Shown here: positions 34,361 through 41,873 of the stretch, piece after piece
Layout of the letters: every line of letters starts with the position of its first letter
Position numbering within the stretch: the first letter of the stretch is position 1
Assembly: GCA_017552615.1 (NCBI GenBank)
Contig: JAFZPI010000015.1
Location: 1-60,034, forward strand
Source of the DNA: Clostridia bacterium
GTDB lineage: Bacteria > Bacillota > Clostridia > Christensenellales > Aristaeellaceae
Direction of reading: 5' to 3'
DNA length: 60,034 bases
Position numbers and translations under genes: made by a program
The notes under the pieces: generated by a model
Database searches by the model: none
What the model was told of the DNA's origin: nothing
What the model saw: the letters and a program-made list of their open reading frames with translations, nothing else

Positions 34361-35256
34361 TTCTCCACCACCTCCATGAACAGGGATTCCAGCGTCGGTT
34401 CGGCGCGCTCGATCTTCAGGAGGGGGATTTGTTTGTCCGCGACGCATCGCATGACTTCAAACATCCCGCCGTCCTTTTCTGAGAAAGAAAGCTGGTTCCT
34501 CCCGGTCTGCTTCATCCAGGGGAAAGCTTCCCGAAGAAGCAGAAGATCGGCCTCGTTTTCGGTTTCGACAATGTATTCGTCTCTGCGGTATTGGGTTTTG
34601 ATGTCGGAAAGCTTGCCCTGGAGGTCCGCTGCGCCGTGATCGAGGAAGGCCACGTCCGTGCAGATGCGTTCCACGTCCGAGAGGATGTGGGTGGAAAAGA
34701 GAACCGTCGTCTGCTCGCGGACCGCCAGGAGGAGTTCCAGGATCTCCTTCCTGCCTACGGGGTCGAGGGCGGAGGTCGGCTCGTCGCAGATCAGCAGTTT
34801 CGGGTGATTTAGAAGCGCCTGCGCAATACCCAACCGCTGCTTCATGCCGCGGGAAAAACCGCGAATGCAGTGCTTCTCGCCGCTGAGGCCGACGAGTTCG
34901 AGGAGTTCCCGGCCACGCTTTTCGTTCTCTGCTTTATTCAGTCCGGTGATGTCCCCGCAGAAATGGAGATACTCCTGCGCCGTCATGAACGGATAGAACT
35001 CCGGCACATCCGGGAGATAACCAATGAAACGGTTGGTAGCGGTCTGCCCGTAGGCAACCTTCTCCCCGTTGACCGTGATCTCCCCGGTGTCTGCTTTCAG
35101 CAGACCGAGGATCAGTTTCATCGTGGTGGTTTTCCCGGCGCCGTTCTTGCCGATGAACCCGAACACGCAGTGCTCCGGCACCGCGAGGTTCAGCCCGTTC
35201 AGGACTTCTTTGCTGCCGAACCGCTTCCGCAGGCCGGTGATGCGCAGCATGTCCAT
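34357..35256 (-). CDS. ABC transporter ATP-binding protein
   Basis: 299 aa. Walker A GKNGAGKT at 36-43, signature FSRGMKQRL near 132, Walker B LLICDEPTSAL near 154 and the H-loop FSTHIL near 189. The C-terminal 80 residues form the extra domain common in antibiotic-export ATPases of the BcrA type. AGGAGG lies seven bases before the ATG at 35256, which itself overlaps the preceding gene's stop (TGATG). Confidence 0.92.
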   Translation of the reverse strand: MDMLRITGLRKRFGSKEVLNGLNLAVPEHCVFGFIGKNGAGKTTTMKLILGLLKADTGEITVNGEKVAYGQTATNRFIGYLPDVPEFYPFMTAQEYLHFCGDITGLNKAENEKRGRELLELVGLSGEKHCIRGFSRGMKQRLGIAQALLNHPKLLICDEPTSALDPVGRKEILELLLAVREQTTVLFSTHILSDVERICTDVAFLDHGAADLQGKLSDIKTQYRRDEYIVETENEADLLLLREAFPWMKQTGRNQLSFSEKDGGMFEVMRCVADKQIPLLKIERAEPTLESLFMEVVEK

Positions 35257-35459
35257 CACGCGTCCTCCTTGCCGAGGACAAAGTACAGGATCGGCCCGAC
35301 AAAGCCCATCAGCACGATCGTGACCACCAGCCACAGGGTCCGGTTCCCGCGCTTGTAATGGTCGTGGGTCAGGATATGATACAGCGTATAGCCCAGCAGC
35401 GCAAACTGCGCAATGGCCAGCGGGATCAGAAACGGAAGATATCCTTTGATGGCATCCAT
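35256..35459 (-). CDS. PLDc_N domain small membrane protein
   Basis: 67 aa with two membrane helices (about 8-28 and 41-62) and the phospholipase D N-terminal domain signature ending MGFVGPILYFVLGKED. Such two-helix proteins often sit beside BcrA-like exporters and may be an accessory subunit. AAGGAG precedes the ATG and the stop overlaps the ATPase start by one base. Confidence 0.85.
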   Translation of the reverse strand: MDAIKGYLPFLIPLAIAQFALLGYTLYHILTHDHYKRGNRTLWLVVTIVLMGFVGPILYFVLGKEDA

Positions 35460-35481
35460 ATCATTTTCTCCTTTTCGTGTG

Positions 35482-36852
35482 TCATGGTTCAGCTACGGTT
35501 CCGGCGATAAAGTTGAATATCTCCCGGATGACGCCCTCGTCCACGTGTTCTGTGCGAGTATAAGCTGCGGAGCCCTCCGTCTTCTGTCCGGACGTGAAAG
35601 CATGCGTCAGTCCCGGGAAGGAAATCAGCGTCCAGTTGTCCTTCCCACTGAGGGTTTCCTGCCAGATCCGGAAGTCCTCCATGGTGACCTGGTAGTCCTC
35701 CTCTCCCTGCAGGAGCAGACAGGGCTGCCCGATCTCCGTCGCCGCCTCCGCCGCGTCATACGCCGCAAGCCATCTCCAGTAGGGCGGGTAGGCGCCCGCG
35801 ATCGACTCGTCGTCCGGCAGCGTGTCCAGGTCCGCGAGCTTGTCCAGCGCCGCAAAGAGCGCGTCTTTCTCCGCCTGCATCTCCGGGGTCACCTCCGGCA
35901 AGAGTGAATACAGGAAGTTGTATTGCTCCCGCATCAGCGCATCCAGTGGGCGGGGAGACGCTGCCATCATGATGTATCCACGGGCGGTAACCGGCTGCTG
36001 CCTCAGGGCACGGTCGATCGCGGGGATCAGGTTGCCACCCAGGCTATGCCCAAGGACATGAATCCGGCCGGGGTCGATCCCTTCCTGAGCGGCCAGCAGC
36101 TGAACGGCCGCAGCCGCGTCCCGGATCGTCTCGCCTTCCGGTGTGATCCCGCAGTCGGCTGCCATCTGCGCGCCATACACATAGGTACGCTTGTCATAGC
36201 GATAAACCGCGATGCCCATCTCTGCGAGTCCATCGGCCAGGTCCCGGAACGGCCGGAGGTTCACGATGGTCTCGTCCCGGTCGTTAGGGCCGGAACCATG
36301 CACCAGCACCACCGCTGGGAAAGGTCCTTCCCCTTTGGGCATGAGCAGCGTGCCGGGTAGTTCCCCGTTCAGCTCGGGTACCGGCAGCGCCAGTTCTCTG
36401 CTCTCGAAGGCCCCGGAGACCGTCTCCGGTTCGGTCTCCCCGCTGTAGGGACCCGTGTTCAGCCCGGCCAGGGCCCCGTCCTGGGTCACCAGAATCAGGT
36501 CCGCCCGCATGGTCGAAAAGACACAGGGAATATAGAAAGCCTTGTAACCCCGAATCTCGCCCTCGCGCGCAGAGCCGATCCACTCGGGCGTCCCCAGTGC
36601 TGCCAGCGACTGCGCCATCCCGCGCAGCCCGCCGAGCTGGGTAGCTGCCGCTTCCATCTGGGGGGTCATCAGCCAGGCGCCCTCAAGGTCTTCCGGGTGT
36701 TCGCCAAGGAATACAGCGATCCACGCATCCGCGTCCGCGGCAGTCTCCAGTTTGCAGATCTCTTCCTCCGCGCCAGCCGCGCACAGGGCAAACGGGATCA
36801 GACTCACAGACAAAAGAACAGACAGCAGTTTTCTCATGCGATTCGTCTTCAT
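35482..36852 (-). CDS. Secreted alpha/beta hydrolase with N-terminal DUF3887-like domain
   Basis: 456 aa with a signal peptide (cleavage near Ala26-Gly27). Residues 35-140 look like a DUF3887-type domain; 150-456 is an alpha/beta hydrolase with oxyanion segment VLVHGSGPNDRD near 183, nucleophile Ser270 in GHSLGG and catalytic His417 in GLTHAF; the Asp is probably in QGEEDYQV near 387. It could be an esterase or peptidase acting outside the cell, for instance on an antibiotic or peptide handled by the adjacent exporter (inference). GGAGGAG precedes the ATG, which overlaps the MerR stop (ATGA). Confidence 0.88.
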   Translation of the reverse strand: MKTNRMRKLLSVLLSVSLIPFALCAAGAEEEICKLETAADADAWIAVFLGEHPEDLEGAWLMTPQMEAAATQLGGLRGMAQSLAALGTPEWIGSAREGEIRGYKAFYIPCVFSTMRADLILVTQDGALAGLNTGPYSGETEPETVSGAFESRELALPVPELNGELPGTLLMPKGEGPFPAVVLVHGSGPNDRDETIVNLRPFRDLADGLAEMGIAVYRYDKRTYVYGAQMAADCGITPEGETIRDAAAAVQLLAAQEGIDPGRIHVLGHSLGGNLIPAIDRALRQQPVTARGYIMMAASPRPLDALMREQYNFLYSLLPEVTPEMQAEKDALFAALDKLADLDTLPDDESIAGAYPPYWRWLAAYDAAEAATEIGQPCLLLQGEEDYQVTMEDFRIWQETLSGKDNWTLISFPGLTHAFTSGQKTEGSAAYTRTEHVDEGVIREIFNFIAGTVAEP

Positions 36853-37574
36853 GTCAGGTCTCCTCCCCATGTTTCCACACAGAATCCGTGGTGTCCGCAC
36901 TTCATGCAGGTCAATTTCCGGGTCTTGAGGGTATGCTTTGCCCAAACCATTTCCTTAAAGGCCGGTTTGAAAACCTCATGACATTGCGGACAAATGTAGT
37001 CGATGCTCCGGTAGTAGTACCGCATGATCAGAATGACATAGGGGATCGCCACAGCGACCCATACCAGGAAGGGCCACCAGATCCCCTTGAAGATCCACAG
37101 GGCAATGCTGCCCCATTGCAGGATCCCGACAGGAATCGCGCTCAGCGTCAGGTTCACTCGGAAACGGCTGAGTCTCTTCTTGTTTTCCATGACGGTTGCG
37201 ACGTCACCGATCGATTCGACGGAGACCGGACCGAGTGCCCTGAGGCCCTTCCTCAGGTCGGTCAATCGCTCCAGTTTTTCGCGGCGCTCATCCATTTCAT
37301 CCCGCAGGACTGTTTTCTGCTGGTCGAGCAGAATCGAGATGACGCTCCCGGGGTCTTCCTCTTTCAGGAGCTGGCCGATGGTATCGATAGACAGGCCGAT
37401 CTCCCGCAGGAAACAGATGATCCGCATCTTCCGCAGGTCGTCGTCGGAATACAGGCGGCGACCCCCTTCGGAAAGTGTGCTGGGGATCAGGATGCCCCGG
37501 GTATCGTAATACTGGACCGTGCGGACGGTCACACCGCACGCTTTGGCGATTTCTCCGGTGGTGTACAGTGACAT
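36849..37574 (-). CDS. MerR-family regulator with membrane helices and zinc ribbon
   Basis: 241 aa. Winged helix-turn-helix at 4-70 (TTGEIAKACGVTVRTVQYYD), a coiled dimerisation helix at 75-110, then two membrane helices (about 141-160 and 161-184) and a C-terminal zinc ribbon with Cys195, Cys198, Cys223 and Cys226. Most MerR proteins are soluble, so this is a membrane-bound sensor form. AAAGGAGG precedes the ATG. It leads the operon with the hydrolase, PLDc_N protein and ABC exporter, and its promoter has the MerR-type 19-base spacer with a palindrome, so it should activate its own operon on sensing an envelope signal. Confidence 0.88.
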   Translation of the reverse strand: MSLYTTGEIAKACGVTVRTVQYYDTRGILIPSTLSEGGRRLYSDDDLRKMRIICFLREIGLSIDTIGQLLKEEDPGSVISILLDQQKTVLRDEMDERREKLERLTDLRKGLRALGPVSVESIGDVATVMENKKRLSRFRVNLTLSAIPVGILQWGSIALWIFKGIWWPFLVWVAVAIPYVILIMRYYYRSIDYICPQCHEVFKPAFKEMVWAKHTLKTRKLTCMKCGHHGFCVETWGGDLT

Positions 37575-37596
37575 CGCGGTACCTCCTTTCGGCGCT

Positions 37597-37627
37597 ACCA
37601 TAGCACATGACGCAGCGTCATGAGCAA
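37597..37627 (-). promoter_or_regulatory. MerR-type promoter and operator
   Basis: TTGCTC (37627-37622) and TATGGT (37602-37597) are 19 bases apart, the lengthened spacer that MerR activators correct by twisting DNA. The spacer contains the perfect palindrome CATGACGC-A-GCGTCATG (37606-37622). Confidence 0.8.
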
Positions 37628-37769
37628 TACCTGACGTAAGGGGATTTTTTGATTTTGGGCGATTTTCACGAGTTTTTGGGAAAATCGAAGGGATCTTTGC
37701 AAGTATAGCAAGATACGGAGAGAATGGCAATGAGAGCGACAACGATCTTTTCCATCTTCTCATCAAGAA

Positions 37770-37813
37770 CCCCTCACCCGCTTCGCGGGAGCTCCCCATT
37801 GCGATGGGGAGCC
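37770..37813. repeat. REP-like palindromic unit, left of the IS
   Basis: CCCCTCA, a CCCGC/GCGGG hairpin, then GCTCCCC/GGGGAGC hairpin. Reverse complement of the unit type at 47119-47170. The IS630 element begins three bases after it. Confidence 0.7.
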
Positions 37814-37829
37814 TAATACTAATCTCAAT

Positions 37830-38372
37830 TTAAATTAGCGATAAAATCCATTGACGACCAGTAATGCTCCGAATGATATCCGGAGTCAAGGAGATAATTG
37901 TTTGACACAGGCGATCGATTACGTCATTGAGTGTATGAAAGACCTCATTTCGAAAGCCTCGGGTACGGATTTCACGCCAGATCTGCTCAATTGGATTCAT
38001 CTCAGGTGTGTACGGTGGAATATGGAAAAGGTGAATGTTATCTGGTACTACAAGGGTATTTGATTTATGCCATGAGGCTCCATCACAAACAAGCAGGATC
38101 TCATCATCCAGGTATTGGTCTGAAAGCCCTTTGAGAAAAACATTCATGCACGCCGTATTGCACCAAGGCATAACCAGAAAGAAGTCATCACCGGAACAAG
38201 GGTCGACAGCTCCAAAGACATAACGGTATTCACGAATATGATGGCAGGGAACACTGGGCCTGTTCCCTGCTGTCCAGCAGTACTTTGGTGTGTTAATCCT
38301 CCCGAAACCAGCTTCATCCTGAAACATAATCCTGACATGTTTGTTCAGGCTGACTAACTGGATTTCTTTCAA
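37830..38372 (-). CDS. IS630 transposase, DDE catalytic part (orfB)
   Basis: Carries the catalytic triad of the DDE superfamily: Asp in FQDEAGFGR, Asp in LLVCDGASWHKS and Glu in PEMNPIEQIWREIR. It has no good start of its own (first codon TTG) and lies in the -1 frame to orfA. After slippage at T7 (38384-38390; A7 on the coding strand) orfA continues as KIKTRLKEIQ into this frame, giving a fused protein of roughly 340 residues, the usual IS630 length. Confidence 0.88.
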   Translation of the reverse strand: MKEIQLVSLNKHVRIMFQDEAGFGRINTPKYCWTAGNRPSVPCHHIREYRYVFGAVDPCSGDDFFLVMPWCNTACMNVFLKGLSDQYLDDEILLVCDGASWHKSNTLVVPDNIHLFHIPPYTPEMNPIEQIWREIRTRGFRNEVFHTLNDVIDRLCQTIISLTPDIIRSITGRQWILSLI

Positions 38373-38857
38373 ACGGGTTTTAATTTTTTTGAGGCGTTGA
38401 TCTCTTCATCACTCGCCTTCTTTGGATGCCTGGAACGTGGCTTGATTTTGCGCCATCCGTGACGCGCCAGAAGCATGTAGATGTATCCCCGGCCGGTGTC
38501 CCTGCCCAGCTTTTCATCAAATGCCGCTTTGATTCCCTTGACTGTGATGATTTGCCCTTCCGCCGCAGATGCATCGAAACTATCCAGGATCGCTTGTTCT
38601 TCCTCGTATGTCATGTTCCGGTGATTGCCTTCATATTTGATCCTGATATATTCTTTCAATCCGTCACGCTTATACTCACTGACCAGATGGCTCACACGAC
38701 CGCTGGACAAGTCAAGCTTCTTGGCAATCTCTGGGTTCTTCATCCCCTCGTAACGCAACATCAGTGCTTTGAGCTTTTTCGATATATTCTTATCGTTTGT
38801 TTTCTTTTCTTCTGCCTTTATCTCCTGATACTCTTCTGCCGTAATTCGGTATGCCAT
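38369..38857 (-). CDS. IS630 transposase, DNA-binding part (orfA)
   Basis: Helix-turn-helix protein: LKALMLRYEGMKNPEIAKKL followed by a second winged region near 100-150 (GYIYMLLARHGWRKIKPRSRHP). It binds the inverted repeats. The ATG at 38857 is six bases after GAGGTG. Unshifted translation stops at KLKPV; -1 slippage on AAAAAAA just before the stop makes the full transposase. Confidence 0.88.
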   Translation of the reverse strand: MAYRITAEEYQEIKAEEKKTNDKNISKKLKALMLRYEGMKNPEIAKKLDLSSGRVSHLVSEYKRDGLKEYIRIKYEGNHRNMTYEEEQAILDSFDASAAEGQIITVKGIKAAFDEKLGRDTGRGYIYMLLARHGWRKIKPRSRHPKKASDEEINASKKLKPV

Positions 38858-38941
38858 CTTCATCACCTCGTGGCTATTATACCACAAAATGTTTGATTTG
38901 GCTAGTTTTATTTGAGATTAGTATAAGGAAGTGCGTGCAAA

Positions 38942-38991
38942 GCCCCTGCCTCCCCACCGCAGTGGGGAGGTGGCCCGCAGGCCAGAAGGGT
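38942..38991. repeat. REP-like palindromic unit, right of the IS
   Basis: CCTCCCC/GGGGAGG hairpin then GGCCCGC-AGGCC, similar in plan to the right arm of the element at 30932. With the unit at 37770 it probably formed one larger inverted element before the IS landed between the arms. Confidence 0.6.
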
Positions 38992-39076
38992 CCTCTTGTA
39001 GGCGGCAAGCTCAAGTTTTGATCATTCACCCACAAAAAAGTCAAAATATTCCATGTCAACTTTGCATCATTTTTCA

Positions 39077-39106
39077 TTGACAATAGGGGAACGAATGTTC
39101 TATATC
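39077..39106 (+). promoter_or_regulatory. SOS-box promoter of the phage-derived cassette
   Basis: TTGACA (39077-39082) and TATATC (39101-39106) with an 18-base spacer. The spacer holds GAACGAATGTTC (39089-39100), an exact GAACN4GTTC LexA/DinR box of Gram-positive bacteria. LexA bound here would block polymerase, so the cassette should be induced by DNA damage. Confidence 0.75.
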
Positions 39107-39152
39107 TCGCTCACCGGCCGGGAGAAGGCCGGATCATGAGAGGAGGAACGCC

Positions 39153-39623
39153 ATGAACGAAGACCCATGCCAATCGGAAGCCCTGCCCGGGATTTCACCC
39201 CCGGCAAACCCTGCACCTGCCCCGGCTGAACCCACGCAGGAGGTTGCCCTCCTGCGGGAAGCCCTGCAGAAAGCGCGGGAGGAAAGCGAAGCCCTGCGCA
39301 CGCGAAGCCTTGCCGCGCGGACCCTGCGGGATAGCCTGGCTGCGGCGGGTGCGCTACCGGAAGCGGTGGAACTGCTGGCGGGGGCTGTGCCCGGTGAGCG
39401 CCTGCGGCTGACCCCGGAAGGTGCGCTTGCGGGCAGCGAAAGCCTATTAGCCGGGCTGCGCAGCCGCTACGGTTTCCTGTTCCGCCCGAAATCTGTGCTG
39501 CCCACCCCAGCCCTGACCCCGCCCCGGGACGGCGCGCCGCTGAGCCAGGCAGCCCTGCGGAACATGACCGCGGAGGAGATCAATAAGCGCTGGTCAGAAG
39601 TCCGCGAAGCCCTGAAACCTTGA
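39153..39623 (+). CDS. Phage scaffold-like protein
   Basis: 156 aa. A Pro/Ala-rich N-terminus, a coiled-coil stretch at about 28-75 (EVALLREALQKAREESEALRTR), then YGFLFRPKSV and a C-terminal LSQAALRNMTAEEINKRWSEV, the pattern of small phage scaffolding proteins that precede P22-like coat genes. Such proteins organise the capsid and leave. AGAGGAGG precedes the ATG. First gene after the SOS promoter. Confidence 0.65.
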   Translation: MNEDPCQSEALPGISPPANPAPAPAEPTQEVALLREALQKAREESEALRTRSLAARTLRDSLAAAGALPEAVELLAGAVPGERLRLTPEGALAGSESLLAGLRSRYGFLFRPKSVLPTPALTPPRDGAPLSQAALRNMTAEEINKRWSEVREALKP

Positions 39624-39664
39624 ACCTCAACGAACCGACACCATGAAAGGAAAGAAGAAAGAAA

Positions 39665-40465
39665 ATGTCTGTCACTTCATTCATCCCCAAGGTCTGGAGC
39701 GCACGCCTCCAGGAGAACCTGCACAAGCAGCTGGTCTTCGGCGCCCTGTGCAACCGCAACTATGAGGGCGACATCAGCCGCTACGGCGACACAGTGCACA
39801 TCAACACCCTCACCGACGTCACGATCCGCCCCTACACCCGCGGCGCGGAACTCGCCGCACCGGAGGCGCTCTCCGGCACCGACCAGACGCTGACCATCGA
39901 CCACAGCGTGTACTGCCACTTCTGCCTGAATGACTTGGATGCTGCCCAGGCCCGGGCCGATGTCCTCGAAGCCGCCATGCGCGGCGCCGCTCGCCGCCTC
40001 GCGGAGGACACCGAGAGCTACCTGCTCGGGGTCATCGAGGACGGCGCGGGTATCACCGGCACACTCGACCCCACCGGCGACATCTTTGCGCAGATCGTGG
40101 GGATCAAGACCGCCATGGACCTGCGCAGCGTCCCACGCACAGGTCGTGCCCTGGTGATCCCGCCCACGCTCGAAGGCGCGCTGATCCAGGACAGCCGCTT
40201 TGTGACAGCGGGCGGCGCGATCGCCGGTTCCGCCCTGGCGGACGGTGTCGTCGCGCGCGCCGCGGGCTTTGACATTTACATCAGCAACGACCTGACCGAC
40301 GAGGTTGTTGCCCTGACCGAAGATGGCGTGACCTTCGCTCAGCAGATCGCCGAGATGGAGGCCTACCGCCCGGAGAAGGCTTTTGCGGACGCGGTCAAGG
40401 CCCTGTCCCTGTGCGGCGCCAAGGTCGTTGTGCCCGACTGCGTGGCTGTGTACAGCATCTCCTGA
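39665..40465 (+). CDS. P22-type major capsid protein
   Basis: 266 aa, short for the P22 coat family. The N-terminus (FIPKVWSARLQENLHKQLVFGALCNRNYEG), DTVHINTLTDVTIRPYTRG near 40 and LTIDHSVYCHFCLNDLDAAQA near 80 are typical, as is the late FDIYISNDL. It keeps the HK97-like core pattern. Loss of the P22 insertion domain and the small size suggest either a small particle or a slimmed variant. AAAGGAAAG precedes the ATG. Confidence 0.85.
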   Translation: MSVTSFIPKVWSARLQENLHKQLVFGALCNRNYEGDISRYGDTVHINTLTDVTIRPYTRGAELAAPEALSGTDQTLTIDHSVYCHFCLNDLDAAQARADVLEAAMRGAARRLAEDTESYLLGVIEDGAGITGTLDPTGDIFAQIVGIKTAMDLRSVPRTGRALVIPPTLEGALIQDSRFVTAGGAIAGSALADGVVARAAGFDIYISNDLTDEVVALTEDGVTFAQQIAEMEAYRPEKAFADAVKALSLCGAKVVVPDCVAVYSIS

Positions 40466-40478
40466 GGAGGCTGACGCC

Positions 40479-40931
40479 ATGGCCATCCGTGTTCCCGATG
40501 TGATGCGGGAAGTCCGCAACACGTTTCCCGTCCACTGCCTGGAGGGCACCTGGTCCGTCATCGGCGGCTGCCTGACCCCTTGCGACCTCCTGCTCGAAGG
40601 CGACTGGATCGCCATCGCGGCGGGCGCCCGCGCGGACGGCATCCGCCAGGTCGGTCCCGGCGGGCAGCTGGACGACGGCACCCTCCCCGACGAGACCTTC
40701 ACCGGCGAGGTCTGGCTGCTGGACCCGCCGGAAGGCTTCCTCGCCCTTTGCGGGGAGATCGCGGACTGGGCGGAGCGCAACACCCTCGACGCAATCGAGA
40801 GCAAGCGCTTCGGCGATTTCAGCCAGCGCCGCGCCGTCGGCCGCAACGGCCTGCCGCCGGACTGGCCGACCATGTTCCGCTACCGCCTGATGCCCTATCG
40901 CAAGATGTTCGGGGAGGTGGGCAAGAAGTGA
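40479..40931 (+). CDS. Head-tail connector-like protein
   Basis: 150 aa. MREVRNTFPVHCLEGTWSVIGG, EVWLLDPPEGFLALCGEIADW and FRYRLMPYRKMFGEVGKK recall a protein that follows coat genes in Clostridia prophages and is taken as a connector or completion protein. The ATG follows TGAGGAGG, overlapping the coat gene's end. GTGA overlap with the next gene. Family assignment is from memory of context. Confidence 0.6.
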   Translation: MAIRVPDVMREVRNTFPVHCLEGTWSVIGGCLTPCDLLLEGDWIAIAAGARADGIRQVGPGGQLDDGTLPDETFTGEVWLLDPPEGFLALCGEIADWAERNTLDAIESKRFGDFSQRRAVGRNGLPPDWPTMFRYRLMPYRKMFGEVGKK

Positions 40932-41080
40932 GCGAACAGTTCTCCGAATCCCGCAATGCCGGTTTTGAAAGTTCAGAAGAAGAAACGGAACAGACTCCTT
41001 CTGAGCCCTCCCCGGAAGCCATTTTGGAAGCCCTGACCCAGGCGGAGCGCCTTCGCCGCTTGGGATACGGGTGGCAGTGA
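40928..41080 (+). CDS. 50-residue protein of the phage cassette
   Basis: Starts GTG, overlapping the previous stop (GTGA), with GGGGAGGTG upstream. Acidic, Ser/Glu-rich middle (ESSEEETEQTPSEPSPEA) and a helical end LEALTQAERLRRLGYGW. It occupies the place where a complete phage would have tail tube, chaperone and tape-measure genes. It may be a linker or a remnant. Confidence 0.55.
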   Translation: MSEQFSESRNAGFESSEEETEQTPSEPSPEAILEALTQAERLRRLGYGWQ

Positions 41081-41093
41081 AAGGAGACCACCC

Positions 41094-41873
41094 ATGCAGA
41101 CACCCTGGTTTCTCTGGAAAGGAACGGACAGCCGCATGCAAGGCGTGGTCGTTGAGCAATACCCGCCTATCACACGGGCCGGAACGCGGAATCCGCGACT
41201 GACCATCCCGGGCCGAAGTGGCTCTCTGGCGCTTGGCGGTCTTCCCGTCTATGCCGATATGCGCTTGACCCTGAAAGTCCTGCTGAAGCCCGGCACGCGT
41301 CCCGCGGACGTCAACGGATGGCTCAGCGGCAGCGGCCTTCTGGTACTGGGCTCCGAACCGGATCGCTCGCTGGAGGCGCGACTTGCCGCCCCTCTTCAGT
41401 TCACGGTCCTGCCCGACGGCTGGTACGGCGGCTATCTCCGCTTTGACTGCCACCCGCTGAAACACAAGTATCCGGAAGAATCTGATATCGCGGTCACACC
41501 CGCCCAAGTTTCAGATTCCACATGGACGGGCATATCCAATCCGGGCGATGTCCCCGCCCGTCCCCGCTACACTCTCCAGGGCAGCGGCTGTCTCACCCTG
41601 ACCTGGCACCTGCCGGTTCGAGATAACCCGCCCCAATTCACGGTGGATCTCCGCGATACCCCGTTTGCAAACAACGGCGGCGCGGTTTTCGACAGCGAGA
41701 GCATGACGGTCACAACACTGGACGGCAGCGCCAGTCTTTCTTCCCTTTCCCGTCTGGAGAACGGCGAAGTGGAAGACTTCGGATTGCCGTTGGGTATCAC
41801 CCGACTCTCCGCTGTTTCGGAGGGCGGCATCCTTGAGGGTCTTACTGTGACCCCGCGCTGGAGGTGGCTGTGA
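41094..41873 (+). CDS. Distal tail (Dit) protein
   Basis: 259 aa. The N-terminal half (VEQYPPITRAGTRNPRLTIPGRSGSL..., then KVLLKPGTRPADVNGWLSG and LRFDCHPLKHKY) is the Dit ring domain of siphophage tails; the C-terminal half is a galectin-like beta domain. It would form the ring between tail tube and tip. GAAAGGAG precedes the ATG. No tail tube or tape-measure gene exists in the cassette. Confidence 0.82.
   Translation: MQTPWFLWKGTDSRMQGVVVEQYPPITRAGTRNPRLTIPGRSGSLALGGLPVYADMRLTLKVLLKPGTRPADVNGWLSGSGLLVLGSEPDRSLEARLAAPLQFTVLPDGWYGGYLRFDCHPLKHKYPEESDIAVTPAQVSDSTWTGISNPGDVPARPRYTLQGSGCLTLTWHLPVRDNPPQFTVDLRDTPFANNGGAVFDSESMTVTTLDGSASLSSLSRLENGEVEDFGLPLGITRLSAVSEGGILEGLTVTPRWRWL

Larger units (their letters stand above)
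37817..38923. mobile_element. IS630-family insertion sequence
   Basis: 1107 bases bounded by TA at each end, the target duplication of IS630/Tc1-mariner elements. Terminal inverted repeats begin TACTAATCTCAA at both ends and match at 19 of 23 positions. Inside are two leftward frames, helix-turn-helix (orfA) and DDE catalytic (orfB), joined by a slippery A7. All catalytic acids and both ends are intact, so it may be active. Confidence 0.92.

Noticed and set aside
38426-38896. Plus-strand frame inside the IS630 element
   Set aside because: Antisense of the helix-turn-helix transposase part, with no independent signals.
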